Source of the DNA: Cyprinodon diabolis
Lineage: Eukaryota; Chordata; Actinopteri; Cyprinodontiformes; Cyprinodontidae
Length of the DNA: 64,000 bases
Direction: 5' to 3'
Assembly: GCA_030533445.1 (NCBI GenBank)
Contig: JARPUW010000286.1
Coordinates: 62,001-126,000, forward strand
In this document: one piece after another, positions 12,237 to 24,649 of the stretch
Position numbering within the stretch: position 1 is the first letter of the stretch
Layout of the letters: each line of letters starts with the position of its first letter
Notes under the pieces: model-generated
Databases searched by the model: none
Seen by the model: the letters and a program-made list of their open reading frames with translations, nothing else
What the model was told of the DNA's origin: nothing
Made by a program: the position numbers and the translations under genes

Positions 12237-13832
12237 TATATTGTTAGTTTTCAGCTCTAGATGATTGCCAGAAAAGATCATGGCTGTATCATTAATGGTT
12301 TGTCTGTTACAACTCCAGAGGCCAAAATGGCATTATCTCACTGTGAAAAGAACGTTTTGGCCTCAACCTTCTGATTTGAAGCTTGGAACCAAAAACATCT
12401 GCTCAAATCTACTTTATATTGTTAGTTTTCAGCTCTAGATGATTGCCAGAAAAGATCATGGCTGTATCATTAATGGTTTGTCTGTTACAACTCCAGAGGC
12501 CAAAATGGCATTATCTCACTGTGAAAAGAGCGTTTTGGCTGCAACCTTCTGATTTGAAGCTTGGAACCAAAAACATCTGCTCAAATCGACTTTATATTGT
12601 TAGTTTTCAGCTCTAGATGATTGCCAGAAAAGATCATGGCTGTATCGTTAATGGTTTGTCTGTTACAACTCCAGAGGCCAAAATGGCATTATCTCACTGT
12701 GAAAAGAGCGTTTTGGCCTCAACCTTCTGATTTGAAGCTTTGAACCAAAAACATCTGCTCAAATCTACTTTATATTGTTAGTTTTCAGCTCTAGATGATT
12801 GCCAGAAAAGATCATGGCTGTATCATTAATGGTTTGTCTGTTACAACTCCAGAGGCCAAAATAGCATTATCTCACTGTGAAAAGAGCGTTTTGGCCTCAA
12901 CATCTGATTTGAATCTTGGAACCAAAAACATCTGCTCAAATCTACTTTATATTGTTAGTTTTCAGCTCTAGATGATTGCCAGAAAAGATCATGGTTGTAT
13001 CATTAATGGTTTGTCTGTTACAACTCCAGAGGCCAAAATAGCATTATCTCACTGTGAAAAGAGCGTTTTGGCCTCAACATCTGATTTGAAGCTTGGAACC
13101 AAAAACATCTGCTCAAATCGACTTTATATTGTTAGTTTTCAGCTCTAGATGATTGCCAGAAAAGATCATGGCTGTATCATTAATGGTTTGTCTGTTACAA
13201 CTCCAGAGGCCAAAATGGCATTATCTCACCGTGAAAAGAGCGTTTTGGCCTCAGCTTCTGATTTGAAGCTTGGAACCAAAAACATCTGCTCAAATCGACT
13301 TTATATTGTTAGTTTTCAGCTCTAGATGATTGCCAGAAAAGATCATGGCTGTATCATTAATGGTTTGTCTGTTACAACTCCAGAGGCCAAAATGGCATTA
13401 TCTCACTGTGAAAAGAGCGTTTTGGCCTCAACCTTCTGATTTGAAGCTTGGAACCAAAAACATCTGCTCAAATCTACTTTATATTGTTAGTTTTCAGCTC
13501 TAGATGATTGCCAGAAAAGATCATGGCTATATCATTAATGGTTTGTCTGTTACAACTCCAGAGGCCAAAATAGCATTATCTCACTGTGAAAAGAGCGTTT
13601 TGGCCTCAACATCTGATTTGAAGCTTGGAACCAAAAAATCTGCTCAAATCGACTTTATATTGTTAGTTTTCAGCTCTAGATGATTGCCAGAAAAGATCAT
13701 GGCTGTATCATTAATGGTTTGTCTGTTACAACTCCAGAGGCCAAAATGGCATTATCTCACTGTGAAAAGAGCGTTTTGGCCTCAGCTTCTGATTTGAAGC
13801 TTGCAACCAAAAACATCTGCTCAAATCGACTT
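12237..13832 (+). repeat. Nine-monomer segment H G K S U V'' E J V
   Basis: This precedes the first 14-monomer unit and starts with the same H G K order. Its J monomer (13480-13655) is the only 176-bp unit I found: one A is missing in ACCAAAAAATC, and it has a private GGCTAT. The V monomer after it has CTTGC in place of CTTGG. Confidence 0.85.
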
Positions 13833-16315
13833 TATATTGTTAGTTTTCAGCTCTAGATGATTGCCAGAAAAGATCATGGCTGTATCATTAATGGTTTGTC
13901 TGTTACAACTCCAGAGGCCAAAATGGCATTATCTCACTGTGAAAAGAACGTTTTGGCCTCAACCTTCTGATTTGAAGCTTGGAACCAAAAACATCTGCTC
14001 AAATCTACTTTATATTGTTAGTTTTCAGCTCTAGATGATTGCCAGAAAAGATCATGGCTGTATCATTAATGGTTTGTCTGTTACAACTCCAGAGGCCAAA
14101 ATGGCATTATCTCACTGTGAAAAGAGCGTTTTGGCTGCAACCTTCTGATTTGAAGCTTGGAACCAAAAACATCTGCTCAAATCGACTTTATATTGTTAGT
14201 TTTCAGCTCTAGATGATTGCCAGAAAAGATCATGGCTGTATCGTTAATGGTTTGTCTGTTACAACTCCAGAGGCCAAAATGGCATTATCTCACTGTGAAA
14301 AGAGCGTTTTGGCCTCAACCTTCTGATTTGAAGCTTTGAACCAAAAACATCTGCTCAAATCTACTTTATATTGTTAGTTTTCAGCTCTAGATGATTGCCA
14401 GAAAAGATCATGGCTGTATCATTAATGGTTTGTCTGTTACAACTCCAGAGGCCAAAATAGCATTATCTCACTGTGAAAAGAGCGTTTTGGCCTCAACATC
14501 TGATTTGAAGCTTGGAACCAAAAACATCTGCTCAAATCTACTTTATATTGTTAGTTTTCAGCTCTAGATGATTGCCAGAAAAGATCATGGTTGTATCATT
14601 AATGGTTTGTCTGTTACAACTCCAGAGGCCAAAATAGCATTATCTCACTGTGAAAAGAGCGTTTTGGCCTCAACATCTGATTTGAAGCTTGGAACCAAAA
14701 ACATCTGCTCAAATCGACTTTATATTGTTAGTTTTCAGCTCTAGATGATTGCCAGAAAAGATCATGGCTGTATCATTAATGGTTTGTCTGTTACAACTCC
14801 AGAGGCCAAAATGGCATTATCTCACTGTGAAAAGAGCGTTTTGGCCTCAGCTTCTGATTTGAAGCTTGGAACCAAAAACATCTGCTCAAATCGACTTTAT
14901 ATTGTTAGTTTTCAGCTCTAGATGATTGCCAGAAAAGATCATGGCTGTATCATTAATGGTTTGTCTGTTACAACTCCAGAGGCCAAAATGGCATTATCTC
15001 ACTGTGAAAAGAGCGTTTTGGCCTCAACCTTCTGATTTGAAGCTTGGAACCAAAAACATCTGCTCAAATCTACTTTATATTGTTAGTTTTCAGCTCTAGA
15101 TGATTGCCAGAAAAGATCATGGCTGTATCATTAATGGTTTGTCTGTTACAACTCCAGAGGCCAAAATAGCATTATCTCACTGTGAAAAGAGCATTTTGGC
15201 CTCAACATCTGATTTGAAGCTTGGAACCAAAAACATCTGCTCAAATCTACTTTATATTGTTAGTTTTCAGCTCTAGATGATTGCCAGAAAAGATCATGGC
15301 TGTATCATTAATGGTTTGTCTGTTACAACTCCAGAGGCCAAAATAGCATTATCTCACTGTGAAAAGAGCGTTTTGGCCTCAACATCTGATTTGAAGCTTG
15401 GAACCAAAAACATCTGCTCAAATCGACTTTATATTGTTAGTTTTCAGCTCTAGATGATTGCCAGAAAAGAGCATGGCTGTATCGTTAATGGTTTGTCTGT
15501 TACAACTCCAGAGGCCAAAATGGCATTATCTCACTGTGAAAAGAGCGTTTTGGCCTCAACCTTCTGATTTGAAGCTTGGAACCAAAAACATCTGCTCAAA
15601 TCTACTTTATATTGTTAGTTTTCAGCTCTAGATGATTGCCAGAAAAGATCATGGCTGTATCATTAATGGTTTGTCTGTTACAACTCCAGAGGCCAAAATA
15701 GCATTATCTCACTGTGAAAAGAGCGTTTTGGCCTCAACATCTGATTTGAATCTTGGAACCAAAAACATCTGCTCAAATCTACTTTATATTGTTAGTTTTC
15801 AGCTCTAGATGATTGCCAGAAAAGATCATGGTTGTATCATTAATGGTTTGTCTGTTACAACTCCAGAGGCCAAAATAGCATTATCTCACTGTGAAAAGAG
15901 CGTTTTGGCCTCAACATCTGATTTGAAGCTTGGAACCAAAAACATCTGCTCAAATCGACTTTATATTGTTAGTTTTCAGCTCTAGATGATTGCCAGAAAA
16001 GATCATGGCTGTATCATTAATGGTTTGTCTGTTACAACTCCAGAGGCCAAAATGGCATTATCTCACCGTGAAAAGAGCGTTTTGGCCTCAGCTTCTGATT
16101 TGAAGCTTGGAACCAAAAACATCTGCTCAAATCGACTTTATATTGTTAGTTTTCAGCTCTAGATGATTGCCAGAAAAGATCATGGCTGTATCATTAATGG
16201 TTTGTCTGTTACAACTCCAGAGGCCAAAATGGCATTATCTCACTGTGAAAAGAGCGTTTTGGCCTCAGCTTCTGATTTGAAGCTTGGAACCAAAAACATC
16301 TGCTCAAATCGACTT
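13833..16315 (+). repeat. 14-monomer higher-order repeat, copy 1
   Basis: The order is H G K S' U V E A' B' R S U V'' V, 2483 bp. K carries CGTTA with GCTTTG, S' has GAAGC instead of GAATC, and A' has GAGCATT. The unit reads as two diverged halves, each with a CGTTA monomer (K or R) followed by S-type, U and V-type monomers, seven monomers apart. It differs from copies 2 and 3 in ending with V rather than E. Confidence 0.88.
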
Positions 16316-18799
16316 TATATTGTTAGTTTTCAGCTCTAGATGATTGCCAGAAAAGATCATGGCTGTATCATTAATGGTTTGTCTGTTACAACTCCAGAGG
16401 CCAAAATGGCATTATCTCACTGTGAAAAGAACGTTTTGGCCTCAACCTTCTGATTTGAAGCTTGGAACCAAAAACATCTGCTCAAATCTACTTTATATTG
16501 TTAGTTTTCAGCTCTAGATGATTGCCAGAAAAGATCATGGCTGTATCATTAATGGTTTGTCTGTTACAACTCCAGAGGCCAAAATGGCATTATCTCACTG
16601 TGAAAAGAGCGTTTTGGCTGCAACCTTCTGATTTGAAGCTTGGAACCAAAAACATCTGCTCAAATCGACTTTATATTGTTAGTTTTCAGCTCTAGATGAT
16701 TGCCAGAAAAGATCATGGCTGTATCGTTAATGGTTTGTCTGTTACAACTCCAGAGGCCAAAATGGCATTATCTCACTGTGAAAAGAGCGTTTTGGCCTCA
16801 ACCTTCTGATTTGAAGCTTTGAACCAAAAACATCTGCTCAAATCTACTTTATATTGTTAGTTTTCAGCTCTAGATGATTGCCAGAAAAGATCATGGCTGT
16901 ATCATTAATGGTTTGTCTGTTACAACTCCAGAGGCCAAAATAGCATTATCTCACTGTGAAAAGAGCGTTTTGGCCTCAACATCTGATTTGAAGCTTGGAA
17001 CCAAAAACATCTGCTCAAATCTACTTTATATTGTTAGTTTTCAGCTCTAGATGATTGCCAGAAAAGATCATGGTTGTATCATTAATGGTTTGTCTGTTAC
17101 AACTCCAGAGGCCAAAATAGCATTATCTCACTGTGAAAAGAGCGTTTTGGCCTCAACATCTGATTTGAAGCTTGGAACCAAAAACATCTGCTCAAATCGA
17201 CTTTATATTGTTAGTTTTCAGCTCTAGATGATTGCCAGAAAAGATCATGGCTGTATCATTAATGGTTTGTCTGTTACAACTCCAGAGGCCAAAATGGCAT
17301 TATCTCACTGTGAAAAGAGCGTTTTGGCCTCAGCTTCTGATTTGAAGCTTGGAACCAAAAACATCTGCTCAAATCGACTTTATATTGTTAGTTTTCAGCT
17401 CTAGATGATTGCCAGAAAAGATCATGGCTGTATCATTAATGGTTTGTCTGTTACAACTCCAGAGGCCAAAATGGCATTATCTCACTGTGAAAAGAGCGTT
17501 TTGGCCTCAACCTTCTGATTTGAAGCTTGGAACCAAAAACATCTGCTCAAATCTACTTTATATTGTTAGTTTTCAGCTCTAGATGATTGCCAGAAAAGAT
17601 CATGGCTGTATCATTAATGGTTTGTCTGTTACAACTCCAGAGGCCAAAATAGCATTATCTCACTGTGAAAAGAGCATTTTGGCCTCAACATCTGATTTGA
17701 AGCTTGGAACCAAAAACATCTGCTCAAATCTACTTTATATTGTTAGTTTTCAGCTCTAGATGATTGCCAGAAAAGATCATGGCTGTATCATTAATGGTTT
17801 GTCTGTTACAACTCCAGAGGCCAAAATAGCATTATCTCACTGTGAAAAGAGCGTTTTGGCCTCAACATCTGATTTGAAGCTTGGAACCAAAAACATCTGC
17901 TCAAATCGACTTTATATTGTTAGTTTTCAGCTCTAGATGATTGCCAGAAAAGAGCATGGCTGTATCGTTAATGGTTTGTCTGTTACAACTCCAGAGGCCA
18001 AAATGGCATTATCTCACTGTGAAAAGAGCGTTTTGGCCTCAACCTTCTGATTTGAAGCTTGGAACCAAAAATATCTGCTCAAATCTACTTTATATTGTTA
18101 GTTTTCAGCTCTAGATGATTGCCAGAAAAGATCATGGCTGTATCATTAATGGTTTGTCTGTTACAACTCCAGAGGCCAAAATAGCATTATCTCACTGTGA
18201 AAAGAGCGTTTTGGCCTCAACATCTGATTTGAATCTTGGAACCAAAAACATCTGCTCAAATCTACTTTATATTGTTAGTTTTCAGCTCTAGATGATTGCC
18301 AGAAAAGATCATGGTTGTATCATTAATGGTTTGTCTGTTACAACTCCAGAGGCCAAAATAGCATTATCTCACTGTGAAAAGAGCGTTTTGGCCTCAACAT
18401 CTGATTTGAAGCTTGGAACCAAAAACATCTGCTCAAATCGACTTTATATTGTTAGTTTTCAGCTCTAGATGATTGCCAGAAAAGATCATGGCTGTATCAT
18501 TAATGGTTTGTCTGTTACAACTCCAGAGGCCAAAATGGCATTATCTCACCGTGAAAAGAGCGTTTTGGCCTCAGCTTCTGATTTGAAGCTTGGAACCAAA
18601 AACATCTGCTCAAATCGACTTTATATTGTTAGTTTTCAGCTCTAGATGATTGCCAGAAAAGATCATGGCTGTATCATTAATGGTTTGTCTGTTACAACTC
18701 CAGAGGCCAAAATGGCATTATCTCACTGTGAAAAGAGCGTTTTGGCCTCAACCTTCTGATTTGAAGCTTGGAACCAAAAACATCTGCTCAAATCTACTT
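16316..18799 (+). repeat. 14-monomer higher-order repeat, copy 2
   Basis: The order is H G K S' U V E A' B' R S U V'' E, 2484 bp, directly following copy 1 in register. The R monomer at 17913 gains ACCAAAAATATC, a mark shared by most R copies to the right (19509, 26069, 34759, 39723, 43268, 44686, 49650) but absent from copy 1 and from the R at 22877. Confidence 0.88.
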
Positions 18800-20040
18800 T
18801 ATATTGTTAGTTTTCAGCTCTAGATGATTGCCAGAAAAGATCATGGCTGTATCATTAATGGTTTGTCTGTTACAACTCCAGAGGCCAAAATAGCATTATC
18901 TCACTGTGAAAAGAGCGTTTTGGCCTCAACATCTGATTTGAAGCTTGGAACCAAAAACATCTGCTCAAATCGACTTTATATTGTTAGTTTTCAGCTCTAG
19001 ATGATTGCCAGAAAAGATCATGGCTGTATCATTAATGGTTTGTCTGTTACAACTCCAGAGGCCAAAATGGCATTATCTCACTGTGAAAAGAGCGTTTTGG
19101 CCTCAACCTTCTGATTTGAAGCTTGGAACCAAAAACATCTGCTCAAATCTACTTTATATTGTTAGTTTTCAGCTCTAGATGATTGCCAGAAAAGATCATG
19201 GCTGTATCATTAATGGTTTGTCTGTTACAACTCCAGAGGCCAAAATAGCATTATCTCACTGTGAAAAGAGCATTTTGGCCTCAACATCTGATTTGAAGCT
19301 TGGAACCAAAAACATCTGCTCAAATCTACTTTATATTGTTAGTTTTCAGCTCTAGATGATTGCCAGAAAAGATCATGGCTGTATCATTAATGGTTTGTCT
19401 GTTACAACTCCAGAGGCCAAAATAGCATTATCTCACTGTGAAAAGAGCGTTTTGGCCTCAACATCTGATTTGAAGCTTGGAACCAAAAACATCTGCTCAA
19501 ATCGACTTTATATTGTTAGTTTTCAGCTCTAGATGATTGCCAGAAAAGAGCATGGCTGTATCGTTAATGGTTTGTCTGTTACAACTCCAGAGGCCAAAAT
19601 GGCATTATCTCACTGTGAAAAGAGCGTTTTGGCCTCAACCTTCTGATTTGAAGCTTGGAACCAAAAATATCTGCTCAAATCTACTTTATATTGTTAGTTT
19701 TCAGCTCTAGATGATTGCCAGAAAAGATCATGGCTGTATCATTAATGGTTTGTCTGTTACAACTCCAGAGGCCAAAATAGCATTATCTCACTGTGAAAAG
19801 AGCGTTTTGGCCTCAACATCTGATTTGAATCTTGGAACCAAAAACATCTGCTCAAATCTACTTTATATTGTTAGTTTTCAGCTCTAGATGATTGCCAGAA
19901 AAGATCATGGTTGTATCATTAATGGTTTGTCTGTTACAACTCCAGAGGCCAAAATAGCATTATCTCACTGTGAAAAGAGCGTTTTGGCCTCAACATCTGA
20001 TTTGAAGCTTGGAACCAAAAACATCTGCTCAAATCGACTT
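18800..20040 (+). repeat. Seven monomers B' E A' B' R S U
   Basis: This is a partial repeat of the end of the preceding 14-monomer unit. R S U V'' E begins at 17913 and again at 19509, 1596 bp (nine monomers) apart, and both R copies have the ATATC mark. The nine-monomer shift therefore looks like another local duplication. Confidence 0.82.
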
Positions 20041-22167
20041 TATATTGTTAGTTTTCAGCTCTAGATGATTGCCAGAAAAGATCATGGCTGTATCATTAAT
20101 GGTTTGTCTGTTACAACTCCAGAGGCCAAAATGGCATTATCTCACCGTGAAAAGAGCGTTTTGGCCTCAGCTTCTGATTTGAAGCTTGGAACCAAAAACA
20201 TCTGCTCAAATCGACTTTATATTGTTAGTTTTCAGCTCTAGATGATTGCCAGAAAAGATCATGGCTGTATCATTAATGGTTTGTCTGTTACAACTCCAGA
20301 GGCCAAAATGGCATTATCTCACTGTGAAAAGAGCGTTTTGGCCTCAACCTTCTGATTTGAAGCTTGGAACCAAAAACATCTGCTCAAATCTACTTTATAT
20401 TGTTAGTTTTCAGCTCTAGATGATTGCCAGAAAAGATCATGGCTGTATCATTAATGGTTTGTCTGTTACAACTCCAGAGGCCAAAATAGCATTATCTCAC
20501 TGTGAAAAGAGCGTTTTGGCCTCAACATCTGATTTGAAGCTTGGAACCAAAAAAATCTGCTCAAATCGACTTTATATTGTTAGTTTTCAGCTCTAGATGA
20601 TTGCCAGAAAAGATCATGGCTGTATCATTAATGGTTTGTCTGTTACAACTCCAGAGGCCAAAATGGCATTATCTCACTGTGAAAAGAGCGTTTTGGCCTC
20701 AGCTTCTGATTTGAAGCTTGGAACCAAAAACATCTGCTCAAATCGACTTTATATTGTTAGTTTTCAGCTCTAGATGATTGCCAGAAAAGATCATGGCTGT
20801 ATCATTAATGGTTTGTCTGTTACAACTCCAGAGGCCAAAATGGCTTTATCTCACTGTGAAAAGAGCGTTTTGGCCTCAGCTTCTGATTTGAAGCTTGGAA
20901 CCAAAAACATCTGCTCAAATCTACTTTATATTGTTAGTTTTCAGCTCTAGATGATTGGCAGAAAAGATCATGGCTGTATCGTTAATGGTTTGTCTGTTAC
21001 AACTCCAGAGGCCAAAATGGCATTATCTCACTGTGAAAAGAGCGTTTTGGCCTCAACATCTGATTTGAAGCTTGGAACCAAAAACATCTGCTCAAATCGA
21101 CTTTATATTGTTAGTTTTCAGCTCTAGATGATTGCCAGAAAAGATCATGGCTGTATCATTAATGGTTTGTCTGTTACAACTCCAGAGGCCAAAATGGCAT
21201 TATCTCACCGTGAAAAGAGCGTTTTGGCCTCAGCTTCTGATTTGAAGCTTGGAACCAAAAACATCTGCTCAAATCGACTTTATATTGTTAGTTTTCAGCT
21301 CTAGATGATTGCCAGAAAAGATCATGGCTGTATCATTAATGGTTTGTCTGTTACAACTCCAGAGGCCAAAATGGCATTATCTCACTGTGAAAAGAGCGTT
21401 TTGGCCTCAACCTTCTGATTTGAAGCTTGGAACCAAAAACATCTGCTCAAATCTACTTTATATTGTTAGTTTTCAGCTCTAGATGATTGCCAGAAAAGAT
21501 CATGGCTGTATCATTAATGGTTTGTCTGTTACAACTCCAGAGGCCAAAATAGCATTATCTCACTGTGAAAAGAGCGTTTTGGCCTCAACATCTGATTTGA
21601 AGCTTGGAACCAAAAAAATCTGCTCAAATCGACTTTATATTGTTAGTTTTCAGCTCTAGATGATTGCCAGAAAAGATCATGGCTGTATCATTAATGGTTT
21701 GTCTGTTACAACTCCAGAGGCCAAAATGGCATTATCTCACTGTGAAAAGAGCGTTTTGGCCTCAGCTTCTGATTTGAAGCTTGGAACCAAAAACATCTGC
21801 TCAAATCGACTTTATATTGTTAGTTTTCAGCTCTAGATGATTGCCAGAAAAGATCATGGCTGTATCATTAATGGTTTGTCTGTTACAACTCCAGAGGCCA
21901 AAATGGCTTTATCTCACTGTGAAAAGAGCGTTTTGGCCTCAGCTTCTGATTTGAAGCTTGGAACCAAAAACATCTGCTCAAATCTACTTTATATTGTTAG
22001 TTTTCAGCTCTAGATGATTGGCAGAAAAGATCATGGCTGTATCGTTAATGGTTTGTCTGTTACAACTCCAGAGGCCAAAATGGCATTATCTCACTGTGAA
22101 AAGAGCGTTTTGGCCTCAACCTTCTGATTTGAAGCTCCGAACCAAAAACATCTGCTCAAATCTACTT
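20041..22167 (+). repeat. Six-monomer tandem duplication V'' E J V W X
   Basis: Copy 1 (20041-21103) is V'' E J V W followed by a chimeric monomer; copy 2 (21104-22167) is V'' E J V W X. Both W monomers have TGGCTTT and both J monomers have the seven-A form. Copy 1 is preceded by U (19864), the usual partner left of V''. Confidence 0.88.
20927..21103 (+). repeat. Chimeric monomer X/U
   Basis: The left half has GATTGGC and CGTTA, the X signature. The right half has AACATC, GAAGCTTGG and CGA, the end of U, and V'' follows as it does after U. X elsewhere ends CTCCG and CTA and is followed by Y. The exchange point lies between position 55 (the CGTTA site) and about position 130. Confidence 0.85.
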
Positions 22168-23231
22168 TATATTGTTAGTTTTCAGCTCTAGATGATTGCC
22201 AGAAAAGATCATGGCTGTATCATTAATGGTTTGTCTGTTACAACTCCAGAGGCCAAAATAGCTTTATCTCACTGTGAAAAGAACGTTTTGGCCTCAACAT
22301 CTGATTTGAAGCTTGGAACCAAAAACATCTGCTCAAATCGACTTTATATTGTTAGTTTTCAGCTCTAGATGATTGCCAGAAAAGATCATGGCTGTATCAT
22401 TAATGGTTTGTCTGTTACAACTCCAGAGGCCAAAATGGCATTATCTCACTGTGAAAAGAGCGTTTTGGCCTCAACCTTCTGATTTGAAGCTTGGAACCAA
22501 AAACATCTGCTCAAATCTACTTTATATTGTTAGTTTTCAGCTCTAGATGATTGCCAGAAAAGATCATGGCTGTATCATTAATGGTTTGTCTGTTACAACT
22601 CCAGAGGCCAAAATAGCATTATCTCACTGTGAAAAGAGCATTTTGGCCTCAACATCTGATTTGAAGCTTGGAACCAAAAACATCTGCTCAAATCTACTTT
22701 ATATTGTTAGTTTTCAGCTCTAGATGATTGCCAGAAAAGATCATGGCTGTATCATTAATGGTTTGTCTGTTACAACTCCAGAGGCCAAAATAGCATTATC
22801 TCACTGTGAAAAGAGCGTTTTGGCCTCAACATCTGATTTGAAGCTTGGAACCAAAAACATCTGCTCAAATCGACTTTATATTGTTAGTTTTCAGCTCTAG
22901 ATGATTGCCAGAAAAGAGCATGGCTGTATCGTTAATGGTTTGTCTGTTACAACTCCAGAGGCCAAAATGGCATTATCTCACTGTGAAAAGAGCGTTTTGG
23001 CCTCAACCTTCTGATTTGAAGCTTGGAACCAAAAACATCTGCTCAAATCTACTTTATATTGTTAGTTTTCAGCTCTAGATGATTGCCAGAAAAGATCATG
23101 GCTGTATCATTAATGGTTTGTCTGTTACAACTCCAGAGGCCAAAATAGCATTATCTCACTGTGAAAAGAGCGTTTTGGCCTCAACATCTGATTTGAATCT
23201 TGGAACCAAAAACATCTGCTCAAATCTACTT
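22168..23231 (+). repeat. Six monomers Y E A' B' R S
   Basis: This run joins the X that closes the six-monomer duplication to a U V'' V H run. Y has TAGCTTT plus GAACG, a combination also seen at 27488, 29972 and 51246. The R copy at 22877 lacks the ATATC mark. Confidence 0.85.
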
Positions 23232-24649
23232 TATATTGTTAGTTTTCAGCTCTAGATGATTGCCAGAAAAGATCATGGTTGTATCATTAATGGTTTGTCT
23301 GTTACAACTCCAGAGGCCAAAATAGCATTATCTCACTGTGAAAAGAGCGTTTTGGCCTCAACATCTGATTTGAAGCTTGGAACCAAAAACATCTGCTCAA
23401 ATCGACTTTATATTGTTAGTTTTCAGCTCTAGATGATTGCCAGAAAAGATCATGGCTGTATCATTAATGGTTTGTCTGTTACAACTCCAGAGGCCAAAAT
23501 GGCATTATCTCACCGTGAAAAGAGCGTTTTGGCCTCAGCTTCTGATTTGAAGCTTGGAACCAAAAACATCTGCTCAAATCGACTTTATATTGTTAGTTTT
23601 CAGCTCTAGATGATTGCCAGAAAAGATCATGGCTGTATCATTAATGGTTTGTCTGTTACAACTCCAGAGGCCAAAATGGCATTATCTCACTGTGAAAAGA
23701 GCGTTTTGGCCTCAGCTTCTGATTTGAAGCTTGGAACCAAAAACATCTGCTCAAATCGACTTTATATTGTTAGTTTTCAGCTCTAGATGATTGCCAGAAA
23801 AGATCATGGCTGTATCATTAATGGTTTGTCTGTTACAACTCCAGAGGCCAAAATGGCATTATCTCACTGTGAAAAGAACGTTTTGGCCTCAACCTTCTGA
23901 TTTGAAGCTTGGAACCAAAAACATCTGCTCAAATCTACTTTATATTGTTAGTTTTCAGCTCTAGATGATTGCCAGAAAAGATCATGGTTGTATCATTAAT
24001 GGTTTGTCTGTTACAACTCCAGAGGCCAAAATAGCATTATCTCACTGTGAAAAGAGCGTTTTGGCCTCAACATCTGATTTGAAGCTTGGAACCAAAAACA
24101 TCTGCTCAAATCGACTTTATATTGTTAGTTTTCAGCTCTAGATGATTGCCAGAAAAGATCATGGCTGTATCATTAATGGTTTGTCTGTTACAACTCCAGA
24201 GGCCAAAATGGCATTATCTCACCGTGAAAAGAGCGTTTTGGCCTCAGCTTCTGATTTGAAGCTTGGAACCAAAAACATCTGCTCAAATCGACTTTATATT
24301 GTTAGTTTTCAGCTCTAGATGATTGCCAGAAAAGATCATGGCTGTATCATTAATGGTTTGTCTGTTACAACTCCAGAGGCCAAAATGGCATTATCTCACT
24401 GTGAAAAGAGCGTTTTGGCCTCAGCTTCTGATTTGAAGCTTGGAACCAAAAACATCTGCTCAAATCGACTTTATATTGTTAGTTTTCAGCTCTAGATGAT
24501 TGCCAGAAAAGATCATGGCTGTATCATTAATGGTTTGTCTGTTACAACTCCAGAGGCCAAAATGGCATTATCTCACTGTGAAAAGAACGTTTTGGCCTCA
24601 ACCTTCTGATTTGAAGCTTGGAACCAAAAACATCTGCTCAAATCTACTT
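23232..24649 (+). repeat. Four-monomer tandem duplication U V'' V H
   Basis: The copies are 23232-23940 and 23941-24649, each 709 bp, with U (GGTTG), V'' (CACCGTG), V (CAGCTT ending CGA) and H (GAACG plus CAACC). No difference was seen at diagnostic sites. The second H, at 24472, also opens the third 14-monomer unit. Confidence 0.87.
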
